Assembly (NCBI RefSeq): GCF_014208035.1
Contig: NZ_JACHMK010000001.1
Span: 1,736,001-1,800,000, forward strand
Origin: Schaalia hyovaginalis
GTDB taxonomy: Bacteria > Actinomycetota > Actinomycetes > Actinomycetales > Actinomycetaceae
Reading direction: 5' to 3'
DNA: 64,000 nt
Shown one piece after another: positions 54,927-63,353 of the stretch; positions within the stretch are counted from its first letter, which is position 1; each line of letters starts with the position of its first letter. The position numbers and the translations under genes are program-made. Below the pieces are notes generated by a model. That model made no database searches. It saw only the letters and a program-made list of their open reading frames with translations, and was not told where the DNA came from.

Positions 54927-54967
54927 GGCCGGGGCCGCGGGGTTCAGATCCCGCGGCCCCGGCCTTC
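54927..54967. terminator. Terminator between convergent genes
   Basis: A perfect 15-base stem GGCCGGGGCCGCGGG/CCCGCGGCCCCGGCC with an 8-base loop, then TTCTG, between the MBL gene and gntP. Confidence 0.87.
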
Positions 54968-55002
54968 TGTCCTTCCGCGCGCATCCGCGCGGGGGCTCGC
55001 GA

Positions 55003-56403
55003 TCAGAGGACCCCGAGGATCGCTCCGATGAGGAAGACCGTGACGCCTGCGACGAGCGAGAGGAGCGTCTCCATGAGCGACCACGTCTTGAGGGTCTCGC
55101 CGACCGTCATGCCGAAGTACTCCTTGACGAGCCAGAATCCCGCATCGTTGACGTGCGAGAGGAACACAGAGCCGGCACCGATGGCGAGGACGAGGAGGCC
55201 GGCCTCGACCGGGGGCATGGCGCCTGCGAGGGGGGCCATGATGCCTGCAGCCGTAATCGTCGCCACGGTCGCAGACCCCGTTGCCAGGCGAACGGCGACT
55301 GCGACGAGCCAGCCGGCGATGAGTGCCGGGACGGAGGCCTGTTCGATCCAGATTGCGATGACGTCGGCGATGCCGGAGTCGACGAGGGTCTGTTTGAAGC
55401 CGCCGCCGGCGCCCACGATGAGGAGGATCCCCGCGATCGGGCCGAGCGAGGCGCCGACGATCGTTGAGATCTCGTCGGCCTTACGGCCGGGTGCCACGCC
55501 GAAGGCGAGGATCGCGACGATCACGGTGATGAGGAGGGCGACGATCGGCTGGCCGAGGAACTCCGCGCAGGTGTAGAGCAGCGTCTCCTTGGCGGAGCCC
55601 ATCAGAGTCTCCACGAGGGTGCGGCCGAGCATGAGGAGGACGGGGAGGAGGACGACGAAGATCGAGATGGCGAACGAGGGGCGCTTCTGCGGCTCGGTGA
55701 TGGTCGATTCGCCGCCGAGAGGGGCCGGGGCCTCGATCGGAACCCACCGGGCCATGACACGGGCGGCGATGGGCCCTGCGATGATGACGGTCGGGATGGC
55801 GACGAGGAGGCCGAGGCCGAGTGTGATGCCGAGGTCGGCGCCGAGGGCGTCGATCGCGATGAGCGGGCCGGGGTGAGGCGGTACGAGGCCGTGCAGGGCG
55901 GACAGGCCGGCGAGCGCGGGCACGCCCACGAGGATCAGCGGTTGCTCGGCCCTGCGTGCGACGAGCATGACCACCGGGATGAGCAGAACGATGCCGACTT
56001 CGAAGAAGAGGGGGATGCCGACGACGAAGGCGATGAGCGCCATCGCCCAGGGGAGTCGGGAGACGGGGGTCTTGTCGAGGATCGTGTCGACGATACGATC
56101 GGCGCCGCCGGATTCGATGAGGAGTTTGCCGATGATCGCGCCGAAGGCGATGAGGGTGCCGACGCCTCCGACGGTCGAGCCGAGGCCCGTCGAGAAGGAT
56201 GTGAAGGTGTCGGTCAAGGGGATGCCTGCGACGAGGGCGAGGACGGCCGAGCCGAGCGTCAGGGCCAGGAAGGGGTGGACCTTCTTCCAGACGATCAGGA
56301 CGATGATCGTCGCGATGCCTGCGAGGGCTGCGCCGACGAGCTGCAGTTCATTGTCGGAGTGCACGACTGCCTTGGCGGCTGCTCCGAGAAGGGGTGACAT
56401 CAT
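55003..56403 (-). CDS. gntP: Gluconate permease (GntP family)
   Basis: 466 residues, about 12-14 hydrophobic spans. Proton symporter for gluconate. GntP signatures: GSTVGGVGTLIAFGAIIGKLL, IPLFFEVGIVLLIPVV, GLVPPHPGPLIAIDALGAD and LSHVNDAGFWLVKEYFGM. Start taken at ATG 56403 (GGAGGA five bases upstream); ATG 56400 next to it is also possible. It follows gntK by 42 bases, same strand. Confidence 0.93.
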   Translation of the reverse strand: MMSPLLGAAAKAVVHSDNELQLVGAALAGIATIIVLIVWKKVHPFLALTLGSAVLALVAGIPLTDTFTSFSTGLGSTVGGVGTLIAFGAIIGKLLIESGGADRIVDTILDKTPVSRLPWAMALIAFVVGIPLFFEVGIVLLIPVVMLVARRAEQPLILVGVPALAGLSALHGLVPPHPGPLIAIDALGADLGITLGLGLLVAIPTVIIAGPIAARVMARWVPIEAPAPLGGESTITEPQKRPSFAISIFVVLLPVLLMLGRTLVETLMGSAKETLLYTCAEFLGQPIVALLITVIVAILAFGVAPGRKADEISTIVGASLGPIAGILLIVGAGGGFKQTLVDSGIADVIAIWIEQASVPALIAGWLVAVAVRLATGSATVATITAAGIMAPLAGAMPPVEAGLLVLAIGAGSVFLSHVNDAGFWLVKEYFGMTVGETLKTWSLMETLLSLVAGVTVFLIGAILGVL

Positions 56404-56445
56404 GAATTCCTCCATTGGAAAGTGATGATCCTGTGCGAATGGTGA

Positions 56446-56988
56446 TCAGCGGGCGATGGCGACGCCCGCGCTCTCAAGTGCGTCGAGTACGGCGGCGAGG
56501 GTCTGTTCCGGGGTTTCGCGCGATTCGATGACGATGCCGTCCTCGTCGGGCTTGAGGGGCTCGAGGGTCGCGAACTGGGAGGGGAGGAGCTGCGGGGGCA
56601 TGAAGTGCCCTTCACGCTGTTCCATGCGTTCGCGCAGGGCGTCCTGTTCTGCAACAAGGTGGACGAAGAGCACGCGGCCCTTCGCTTCGGAAAGGAGGTC
56701 GCGGTAGACGCGTTTGAGGGCCGAGCAGGTGACGATGGAGCAGCTCTGCTTGTCCGCTTGCCCGCTCATCCAATCGCGCAGGCTCCTGAGCCAGGGCCAA
56801 CGGTCTTCGTCGGTGAGGGGGGTGCCCGCAGACATCTTGACGATGTTCGCTTCGGGGTGGAAGTCGTCGGCTTCGGCGAGGGGCCACGATGTCAGAGCGG
56901 CCAGTGAAGCTGCGGCGGTCGTCTTTCCACTGCCGGCAACGCCCATCACGACGAGGTGGGTCAGCGATGATTCGCGAGTGTCGTCCAC
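56446..56988 (-). CDS. gntK: Gluconokinase
   Basis: 180 residues. P-loop kinase making 6-phosphogluconate. Walker A GVAGSGKTT, then ADDFHPEANIVKMSAGTPLTDEDRWPWL, SCSIVTCSALKRVYRD and GHFMPPQLLPSQFATLE. Start ATG 56988 with GGAGG upstream. First gene of the gntK-gntP unit, divergent from gntR across an operator-like repeat. Confidence 0.95.
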   Translation of the reverse strand: MDDTRESSLTHLVVMGVAGSGKTTAAASLAALTSWPLAEADDFHPEANIVKMSAGTPLTDEDRWPWLRSLRDWMSGQADKQSCSIVTCSALKRVYRDLLSEAKGRVLFVHLVAEQDALRERMEQREGHFMPPQLLPSQFATLEPLKPDEDGIVIESRETPEQTLAAVLDALESAGVAIAR

Positions 56989-57001
56989 GACTCCTCCTAA
57001 A

Positions 57002-57050
57002 TATGACGTCTTCGTCCATGTAGTATTTTTATAGTACCGAATACGTCATA
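57002..57050. promoter_or_regulatory. Candidate GntR operator (large inverted repeat)
   Basis: Arms TATGACGTCTTCG (57002-57014) and CGAATACGTCATA (57038-57050) are inverted copies of each other with one mismatch, 23 bases apart. The AT-rich centre (GTAGTATTTTTATAGTAC) likely holds the gntK promoter. A FCD-type GntR dimer could bind each arm or bridge them. A second AT-rich box TATGAT (57091-57096) may be the gntR -10. Confidence 0.7.
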
Positions 57051-57128
57051 CGTTTCAAGAAGGAGGAAAGTCCCATAGATCACAGACCCCTATGATTGGC
57101 GCAGAAGCCTCAACAAAAGGAGCTCAAC

Positions 57129-57842
57129 GTGTCCCCCTCGCTCCACAGTGATGTTTTCGAGGCGCTCGGACGCCGGATCGCCGCAGGCGATCTGCCGATC
57201 GGCGGCGCGCTCACACTCGAATGGATCCAGACGGAGTTCGGGGTCTCACGCAGCATCGCCCGCGAGTGCGTGAAGTCGCTCGAATCCATGGGGCTCGTCG
57301 AATCCCGCAGACGCGCAGGGATCCTGATCCGCCCCGCGTCCGAGTGGGATGCGCTCTCACCGACCCTGATCCGCTGGCAGCTCGATGCCGATCCACGAGG
57401 GCCCAAACTCGGCGCCCTCAACGAGATGCGCGCCGCCATCGAACCGGTCGCAGCGGCCGCGGCCGCGCGCCGGGCCACCGAGGGCGAACGCACCCGGATC
57501 CTCGAACTCGCCGCACGATTGCGGGCCGAGGGCGCGAAGGACGACCTCACCGATTTTCTCGCCACCGACATCGAGCTTCATTCGGCAATCCTCGCCGCAA
57601 GCCACAACGACACCTTCTACGCGCTGAGGGAGCTCGTCGCCGAGGTCCTGGCCGGGCGCACGCGCCTCGGTCTCTACCCCGCCCACCCCGAGCCGATCGC
57701 CCTCGACCTCCACGACGAGGTCGCGCGCGCCATCGCCACCGGTTCCTCCGAAGCAGCCGAACACGCGATGCGCGCCCTCGTCGCCGAAGTCCGCGAAGCC
57801 CTCCTCGAAAAAGGGCTGCGCGGGTTCCTCACCACGGACTGA
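57129..57842 (+). CDS. gntR: FCD-type GntR family regulator (gluconate)
   Basis: 237 residues. N-terminal winged helix (VFEALGRRIAAGDLPIGGALTLEWIQTEFGVSRSIARECVKSLESMGLVESRRRAG), then the all-helical FCD ligand domain with metal-binding residues in LATDIELHSAILAASHND. GTG start 57129 after AAAGGAG; the ATG-like frame at 57096 is upstream of that site. It sits between the gluconate genes and gnd, so it probably represses both units, released by gluconate or 6-phosphogluconate (inference). Confidence 0.85.
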   Translation: MSPSLHSDVFEALGRRIAAGDLPIGGALTLEWIQTEFGVSRSIARECVKSLESMGLVESRRRAGILIRPASEWDALSPTLIRWQLDADPRGPKLGALNEMRAAIEPVAAAAAARRATEGERTRILELAARLRAEGAKDDLTDFLATDIELHSAILAASHNDTFYALRELVAEVLAGRTRLGLYPAHPEPIALDLHDEVARAIATGSSEAAEHAMRALVAEVREALLEKGLRGFLTTD

Positions 57843-57918
57843 CCCCTCACCCCAGCATCGATGCCCCGGTGAGGAGTCCGCCGCCCGCGCATCGCGGCGG
57901 CGGACGGAAAGGCAAGAC

Positions 57919-59385
57919 ATGACCACCGCACCGAACCGCCTCCCCCGCGCCGACATCGGCGTTTACGGACTCGGCGTCATGGGGACGAGCCTCGCCCGCA
58001 ACCTGGCCCATCACGGCCACGAGGTCGCCCTCTTCAACTACACGCCCGATCTCACGGAGCGCTTCGTCAACGACTACTCCCACGAGGGGCTCTTCCATCC
58101 CGCTCGGGACATCGAAGGCTTCACTGCCTCCCTCAAGACCCCGAGGGTCGTTCTCGTGATGGTCCCCGCCGGCACCGCGACGGAATCCGTCGTCAACCAG
58201 CTCAGATCCGTCCTCTCCCCCGGCGACATCATCATTGACGGGGGCAACGCCTTCTATCCCGACACGATCCGCCGCGAGAAGGCTTTACGGACTGAAGGGA
58301 TCCACTTCGTCGGGATGGGGGTGTCCGGAGGGGAGGAGGGCGCCCTGGAGGGGCCTTCGCTCATGCCCGGAGGAGCCGACGAGTCCTACACGCGGATCGG
58401 CCCCCTCCTCGAAGACATCGCCGCCCAAGTCGACGGCCGCCCCTGCTGCGCGCACGTCGGCCCCGACGGAGCCGGGCACTTCGTCAAGATGGTGCACAAC
58501 GGCATCGAATACGCCGACATGCAGGTGATCGCCGAGGCATACGATCTCCTCCGTCGTATCGGAGGCCTCAGCATCGATGAGATCGCCGAAGTCTTCCGAA
58601 GCTGGAGGCGCACCGAACTCGACTCCTACCTCATCGACATCACCGCCGAGGTCTTGGATCAGGTCGATTCGAGGACCGGCCGCCCCCTCATCGACGTCAT
58701 CGTCGATCAAGCCGGTCAGAAAGGCACCGGCGTCTGGTCCTCGCAAACCGCGCTCGACCACGGCGTCCCGGTGCCAGCGATCGCCGAAGCGACCTTCGCC
58801 CGCTCCGCCTCCTCGGCGATCGCCCAGCGCACCGCCCTTCGCAATGCGAACATCACCCCGGGAACCGCCGAACGGACTCCCGCCAGCCGTGCGGCCTTTG
58901 TCGAATCCGTGCGCATGGCCCTGTACGGCGCCAAGATCGCCGCCTACGCTCAGGGCTTCCATGAGATCGCCACGGCCTCCGAACTCAACGGCTGGAACAT
59001 CAACCTCGCACAGATCGCGAGGATCTGGCGGGGAGGCTGCATCATTCGCGCCCGCTTCCTCGACGACATCGCCTCCGCATACGAGGACGAACCCGCCTTG
59101 CCCTCTCTGCTCACCGCTCCCGCATTCGCCTCGGCGCTTGAGAAGGCACTCCCCGCATGGCGCAGGCTCGCCGCCGACGCGATTCTCGCGGGCGTGCCCG
59201 CCCCCGTGTTCGCCTCAGGTCTGGCCTACATCGATTCGTTGAGGTCCGAGCGCCTTCCGGCTGCCCTCATTCAGGGGCAGCGCGATTTCTTCGGCGCGCA
59301 CGGCTACCGGCGCATCGACGACCCCGGCACGACCCACCACGTCCTGTGGGCTGAAGAAGGGCGCCCCGAAGTCCGTCAAAAGTGA
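57919..59385 (+). CDS. gnd: 6-phosphogluconate dehydrogenase (decarboxylating)
   Basis: 488 residues. Oxidises 6-phosphogluconate to ribulose-5-phosphate and CO2 with NADP+. Motifs: GVYGLGVMGTSLARNLAHHG, IIIDGGNAFYPDT, GMGVSGGEEGALEGPSLMPGG, catalytic KMVHNGIEYADMQ and RIWRGGCIIRARFL. Full length for the standard long form. ATG 57919 after GGAAAGG. It completes the gluconate route with gntP and gntK, 76 bases after gntR. Confidence 0.96.
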   Translation: MTTAPNRLPRADIGVYGLGVMGTSLARNLAHHGHEVALFNYTPDLTERFVNDYSHEGLFHPARDIEGFTASLKTPRVVLVMVPAGTATESVVNQLRSVLSPGDIIIDGGNAFYPDTIRREKALRTEGIHFVGMGVSGGEEGALEGPSLMPGGADESYTRIGPLLEDIAAQVDGRPCCAHVGPDGAGHFVKMVHNGIEYADMQVIAEAYDLLRRIGGLSIDEIAEVFRSWRRTELDSYLIDITAEVLDQVDSRTGRPLIDVIVDQAGQKGTGVWSSQTALDHGVPVPAIAEATFARSASSAIAQRTALRNANITPGTAERTPASRAAFVESVRMALYGAKIAAYAQGFHEIATASELNGWNINLAQIARIWRGGCIIRARFLDDIASAYEDEPALPSLLTAPAFASALEKALPAWRRLAADAILAGVPAPVFASGLAYIDSLRSERLPAALIQGQRDFFGAHGYRRIDDPGTTHHVLWAEEGRPEVRQK

Positions 59386-59415
59386 CCCCCTCGGCGCCCG
59401 GGCGGGGCGCTCCCC

Positions 59416-59694
59416 TTATTCGAGCGGAACGCTCCGCCCTCGCACCACCTGCGCGAGGCGCGCGCGGGGGACATCGGCGACCTCCCGCACCGCGCGAAGG
59501 AACTCAGCGTGCGCAAGACGCGCCTCGGCCTCGTCCTCAGCGGTGAAGCGCAAGGTGACGCGCGCCTGCCCGGCCTCGATCCCGATGTCGAAGGATTCCA
59601 GACGCCGCACCCGCCGCGCCGCGGTCTCGACCTCCTGCGGAGCGCGACCGGGATGGAGCGTCGAGACCGTGAGGATCGTCCGGAAGGAGGGCAT
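59416..59694 (-). CDS. Small uncharacterised protein
   Basis: 92 residues from ATG 59694. Pattern ILTVSTLHPGRAPQEVETAARRVRRLESFDIGIEAGQARVTLRF suggests a small alpha/beta fold, perhaps of a sporadic actinobacterial family; function unknown. No ribosome-binding site; TACACT ends 6 bases before the ATG on the minus strand. It converges on gnd. Confidence 0.55.
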   Translation of the reverse strand: MPSFRTILTVSTLHPGRAPQEVETAARRVRRLESFDIGIEAGQARVTLRFTAEDEAEARLAHAEFLRAVREVADVPRARLAQVVRGRSVPLE

Positions 59695-59700
59695 GGGGGA

Positions 59701-59706
59701 AGTGTA
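59701..59706 (-). promoter_or_regulatory. Candidate leaderless -10 box
   Basis: TACACT on the minus strand, six bases before ATG 59694. Close to the -10 consensus. Confidence 0.5.
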
Positions 59707-59848
59707 GGCATCCGCGAGCGGGCCGGCGCGCCCGCACCGCACAAAAGGAGGAGGAAGCGCGCCGAAGTCCACCCCTTGGGGTCTTCAGACGAGCATCGGG
59801 CTCGACGATCCTTGTACTCGCAATACGACTCGACGAGAGGAGCCTCAC

Positions 59849-60220
59849 ATGAGCATGAACACTCCCCCGCAAGCACCCCGGGCGCCGCAGGGCTCTCAGG
59901 CGAAGTCCCGGATGGTCGCCGCCATTCTGACCTTCTTCCTCGGCCAGATCGGCGTCGGCGACTTCTACCTCGGATACATCCCCCAGGCGATCACGAAGAT
60001 CGGCCTGACCGTCGTCGCCTACGGCTCCGCTTGGTGGTCCTCCGCCTTGGCCGTCAAGGCGCTGGAAACCGGCTCCGGAAGCTGGGCGATCGGTGCGCTC
60101 ATCGCGCTTTCGGTGATCGCGTTCATCGCGCTGGGCATCCTCATCCTCATCGCGTTCATCCAGATCCTCACGAGGAAGGGCCGTTACGCGACCGATGCGC
60201 AGGGGGTCCCGCTCGTCTAA
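59849..60220 (+). CDS. TM2-domain membrane protein
   Basis: 123 residues. Pro/Ala-rich N-terminus, then the TM2 pattern: KSRMVAAILTFFLGQIGVGDFYLGYIPQAITKIGL (two spans with a GxxxxDxFYLG turn), and a further hydrophobic span. Function of TM2 proteins in bacteria is unknown. ATG 59849 after GAGAGGAG. It ends just before a terminator and the start of the phage remnant. Confidence 0.8.
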   Translation: MSMNTPPQAPRAPQGSQAKSRMVAAILTFFLGQIGVGDFYLGYIPQAITKIGLTVVAYGSAWWSSALAVKALETGSGSWAIGALIALSVIAFIALGILILIAFIQILTRKGRYATDAQGVPLV

Positions 60221-60293
60221 GCGGCCATATCCCCGGGGGCGCGGGCCCGATGACCGGCGCGCCCGCCGCAAGACGAGCCCTGCGGATGTGAAG

Positions 60294-60328
60294 CGGCCCC
60301 GCACCCTGTTTCCTCGGGTGCGGGGCCG
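60294..60328 (+). terminator. Intrinsic terminator at the phage-remnant boundary
   Basis: A 13-base stem CGGCCCCGCACCC/GGGTGCGGGGCCG with a 9-base loop, followed by TTTCTCGTTT. The phage-like reading frame opens within ~10 bases after it. Confidence 0.85.
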
Positions 60329-60336
60329 TTTCTCGT

Positions 60337-61013
60337 TTGGATAAAGGAAACCAGCCTATCGACATGGCTTCATTGGAGGGACGGGTGTGTTATGCCGGAC
60401 TTGACCTGGCCTCCACCACCGATATCACCGCACTGGTGCTGGTGTTTCCACCCCGGGATGAGACCGAGGCGTACGTGGTGGTGTCGTACTTCCGGATTCC
60501 CGAAGACAACATTGAGCTACGGGTCAACCGCGACCACGTCCCGTATGACCAGTGGGCCAGGGAAGGACTACTGCACACCACCGAAGGCAACGTGGTCCAC
60601 TACGCCGCAATCGAGCAGTTTATTGAGGAACTCGGTACCCGCTTCGATATCCGGGAGATCGCCTACGACCGGTGGGGTGCGGTCCAAATGTCGCAGAACC
60701 TCGAAGGCCTGGGCTTTACCGTCGTGCCTTCGGGCAAGGCTTCAAAGACATGAGCCCACCGTCCAAGGAGCTGATGAAGCTCGCCCTGGAAGGCAAGATT
60801 CAGCACGGTGGCAACAAGGTGCTGGCATGGATGGTGGATAACATCCACATCCGCACCGGTCCTGCCGGCAACATCAAACCCGACAAGCAAAAGAGCACCG
60901 AGAAGATCGATGGCGTCGTCGCACTCATCATGGCCCTGGACCGGGCCATCAGGAACGGCAATACCCAGCCTGCGCACTCGGTTTACGACGAGCGGGGACT
61001 ACTCGTGCTGTGA
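60337..61013 (+). pseudogene. Phage terminase large subunit, C-terminal part, frameshifted
   Basis: Only the nuclease half remains. Frame 1 reads GRVCYAGLDLASTTDITALVLVFPP, NRDHVPYDQWAREGLL and AYDRWGAVQMSQNLEGLGFTVVP, then goes off; the other frame carries on with FGQGFKDMSPPSKELMKLAL and EKIDGVVALIMALDRAIRNGN to the stop at 61013. The joint is at about 60728-60732, where one base is missing. The metal-ligand pattern of the RNase H-like nuclease starts at GLDLAS. The ATPase half with Walker motifs is absent, so the break is at or before 60337. Typical of siphophage packaging genes. Confidence 0.85.
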
Positions 61014-61802
61014 TGGATGCCCTGGGTGTTGTGGGAGTACAGATGGGATTCGTGAGTTCGATGCGATCCATGCGGCTGCTGTGGGGTCAATGCTCGAGGC
61101 GACCATGTCGATGGCTGTCAGGTAGCCGCATAGCCTTTGGATGTCACTTGCATTATCGGAGTCGCTGATCAGGGGTTCTTGGTGCGAGGCTCGATTTCGT
61201 ACGAAGCGGATGAGTTCGACGTTTGCCTCAAAGCGCTTGCGGGAGTGTCCGGGATAGTGCGGCATTCCACCGTTATCCGGGTTGATCAGGGCTTTCCAGA
61301 TTGTGGCTTCCAAGCGGGGGATGAGCAGGAAACGCCAGTTGTCCAGTGATAGGCCTGCGACGATCTGGTCTGGTTCTGGCTCGTGTCCCGCCTCCCTGAT
61401 GCGGGTGACGACTTTGTCGACGTTCCGACGAAAAGCGCCTAATCGCGGGTATTTGTCCGATTCCCACCACATCCTGATACCGGTATCTGCCGTAAGCCTG
61501 GAATCAATGAAGTTTCGTAGGAGGACTTCAACATGTCCAATATCTTCCAAGAACGCTTTCGATATGCGCGTGTTCCATACGTATCGGGCCACAGGATCGA
61601 CGCCGCCGTAGCGGCGCATGCGCGAAGCCGAGAACCACTGTTCCAGGTCCTCTTGCGTGACTTGGGCGGCATCGTGGTAGTCTTGAGAGCGATAGGCCCC
61701 GGGAAGGTCAATGCCGCGAAACATCGGTACACCCCCGGGGTCAGCGGTTTTCTTACCCTCTTCGCGACCATCCATCAAGGCGCATCCACCCGTCCTCGTC
61801 AC
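60999..61802 (-). CDS. Abi-like (HEPN) abortive-infection protein
   Basis: 267 residues from GTG 61802; ATG 61775 or 61724 (GGGGGTG upstream) are alternatives. Matches the Abi-like family: an N-terminal DLPGAYRSQDYHDAAQV, YVWNTRISKAFLEDIGHVEVLLRNFIDSRL, and the HEPN motif RFVRNRASHQEPL (R-x4-H, RNase-type). Members act as RNases in phage exclusion or toxin systems. It lies between the terminase and portal genes of a decayed phage on the opposite strand; its stop is within the last codons of the terminase. No antitoxin gene is beside it. Lower GC than the flanks. Confidence 0.8.
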   Translation of the reverse strand: MTRTGGCALMDGREEGKKTADPGGVPMFRGIDLPGAYRSQDYHDAAQVTQEDLEQWFSASRMRRYGGVDPVARYVWNTRISKAFLEDIGHVEVLLRNFIDSRLTADTGIRMWWESDKYPRLGAFRRNVDKVVTRIREAGHEPEPDQIVAGLSLDNWRFLLIPRLEATIWKALINPDNGGMPHYPGHSRKRFEANVELIRFVRNRASHQEPLISDSDNASDIQRLCGYLTAIDMVASSIDPTAAAWIASNSRIPSVLPQHPGHPSQHE

Positions 61803-61843
61803 TGGTTTTTCCCTATTCTCTCAAGGATGGGAGGGCGATCCAA

Positions 61844-63156
61844 ATGACACTCTGGTCAAGACTTCGACGCCGAACCCCATCCAACACGCAGCTCTCATCC
61901 GGCTACTCGTTCCTGTTCGGCCCCATTTCGGCTGGGCGGGCGGTCAATGAGCGCACCGCCATGCAGATGACCGCTGTCTATTCGTGTGTGAGGATTTTGG
62001 CTGAGACGATCGCTGGCCTGCCCCTGCACGTCTACCAGACCCGCTCCGATGGTGGGAAGGGAGAAGGCGGTCACCCATCCGCTTTACCGGTTGTTGCATG
62101 ATGAGCCGAACCCGGAAATGACGAGCTTCGTGTTCCGGGAAACGCTCATGCCCCACCTGCTCTTGTGGGGTAACGCCTATGCGCCGGTAATCCGTAACGG
62201 CCGCGGTGAGGTCATCGGCCTCTACCCCTTGATGCCGAACCGCATGAGCGTGGGTCGCGATAGTGCGGGCCAGCTCTATTACGAGTACCAGCGCACCACC
62301 GAGGAACCACCTGCTGCCCAGTACGAGAAGGTGGTGCTCCCACCCTCGGAGGTACTGCATATTCCGGGGTTGGGGTTTGACGGGTTGGTTGGGTATTCCC
62401 CGATTGCGATGGCGAAAAACGCGATCGGCATGGCGCAAGCCTGCGAAGACTACGGCGCTAGCTTCTTCGCTAATGGTGCAGCGCCCGGTGGCGTGTTGGA
62501 GCACCCGGGCACGATCAAAGACCCCCTCGAGGGTGCGTGAATCGTGGACCGCGACGTTTGGTGGGGCGCGAAACGGCAACAAGATCGCCGTGTTGGAAGA
62601 GGGCATGAAATACACGCCGATTTCGGTGTCTCCGGAGCAGGCACAGTTTCTGCAGACCCGTAAATTCCAGATGGGTGAGATCGCCCGGATTTTCCGTATC
62701 CCACCGCACATGATCGGTGACCTCGACAAATCCAGCTTCTCGAACATTGAGCAACAATCCCTGGAGTTCGTGAAATACACGCTGGATCCGTGGGTGATCC
62801 GGTGGGAGCAAGCCTTGACCAAGACCCTGCTCGACCCCAGAGACACCGGCGTGTTTGTGAAGTTTAACCTCGAAGGTCTCCTGCGGGGCGACTACGCCTC
62901 GCGCATGCAGGGCTACGCGGTTGCCCGCCAAAACGGGTGGATGAGCGCGAACGACATCAGAGAGCTGGAAAACCTCGACCGCATCAAACCCGAGGACGGC
63001 GGAGACCTCTACCTGGTCAACGGCAACATGCTGCCGCTCTCCCTTGCCGGCGCATACGCCACCACCCAGCAGCAACCATCGACAACGTCTGAGGAGAACA
63101 GGCATGACAATCGGACTGCCAGCACAACACCTCGCCAGAGAGGCGGCACCCTATGA
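61844..63156 (+). pseudogene. Phage portal protein with two frameshifts
   Basis: Three frames in order cover one portal protein. Frame A from ATG 61844 reads TAVYSCVRILAETIAGLPLHVYQTR and breaks at ~62052-62060 (an extra A in GGTGGGAAGGGAG). Frame B reads THPLYRLLHDEPNPEMTSF, LLWGNAYAPVIRN and HIPGLGFDGLVGYSPI, then breaks at ~62520-62527 (an extra C in GACCCCCTCG). Frame C reads GMKYTPISVSPEQAQFLQ, EIARIFRIPPHMIGDLDKSS and EQQSLEFVKYTLDPWVIRWEQAL to the stop at 63156. All are hallmarks of HK97-type portal proteins. Both shifts are +1 in homopolymer-like runs. Confidence 0.88.
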
Positions 63157-63353
63157 GCGTTAAGCGTTTCTGGAACTGGGAGCAGCCCCCACACCCGCCC
63201 GGTGAGCATGACGCCCACCGGGTTTTGTGTATCGGCGGGGTCATCGCTGCGGATTCCTGGTTCGATGATGACGTCACCCCAGGTATTTTCCGCACCGAAC
63301 TAGAAGCCGGATCAGGCCCCATCCAAGTCTGGATCAACTCCCCGGGTGCCTGA
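63153..63353 (+). pseudogene. N-terminal fragment of a ClpP-like phage head maturation protease
   Basis: 66 residues beginning with ATGA overlap on the portal stop. KRFWNWEQPP, VIAADSWFDDDVTPGIF and GPIQVWINSPG match the start of the ClpP-related prohead protease of siphophages. The frame ends right after INSPG, before the catalytic Ser and His, because the IS256-like sequence begins within a few bases (about 63346). Confidence 0.8.

Noticed and set aside
60221..60336. Phage attachment site next to the terminator
   Set aside because: No integrase, tRNA or repeated core sequence can be seen within the window; only an abrupt change to phage-like sequence.
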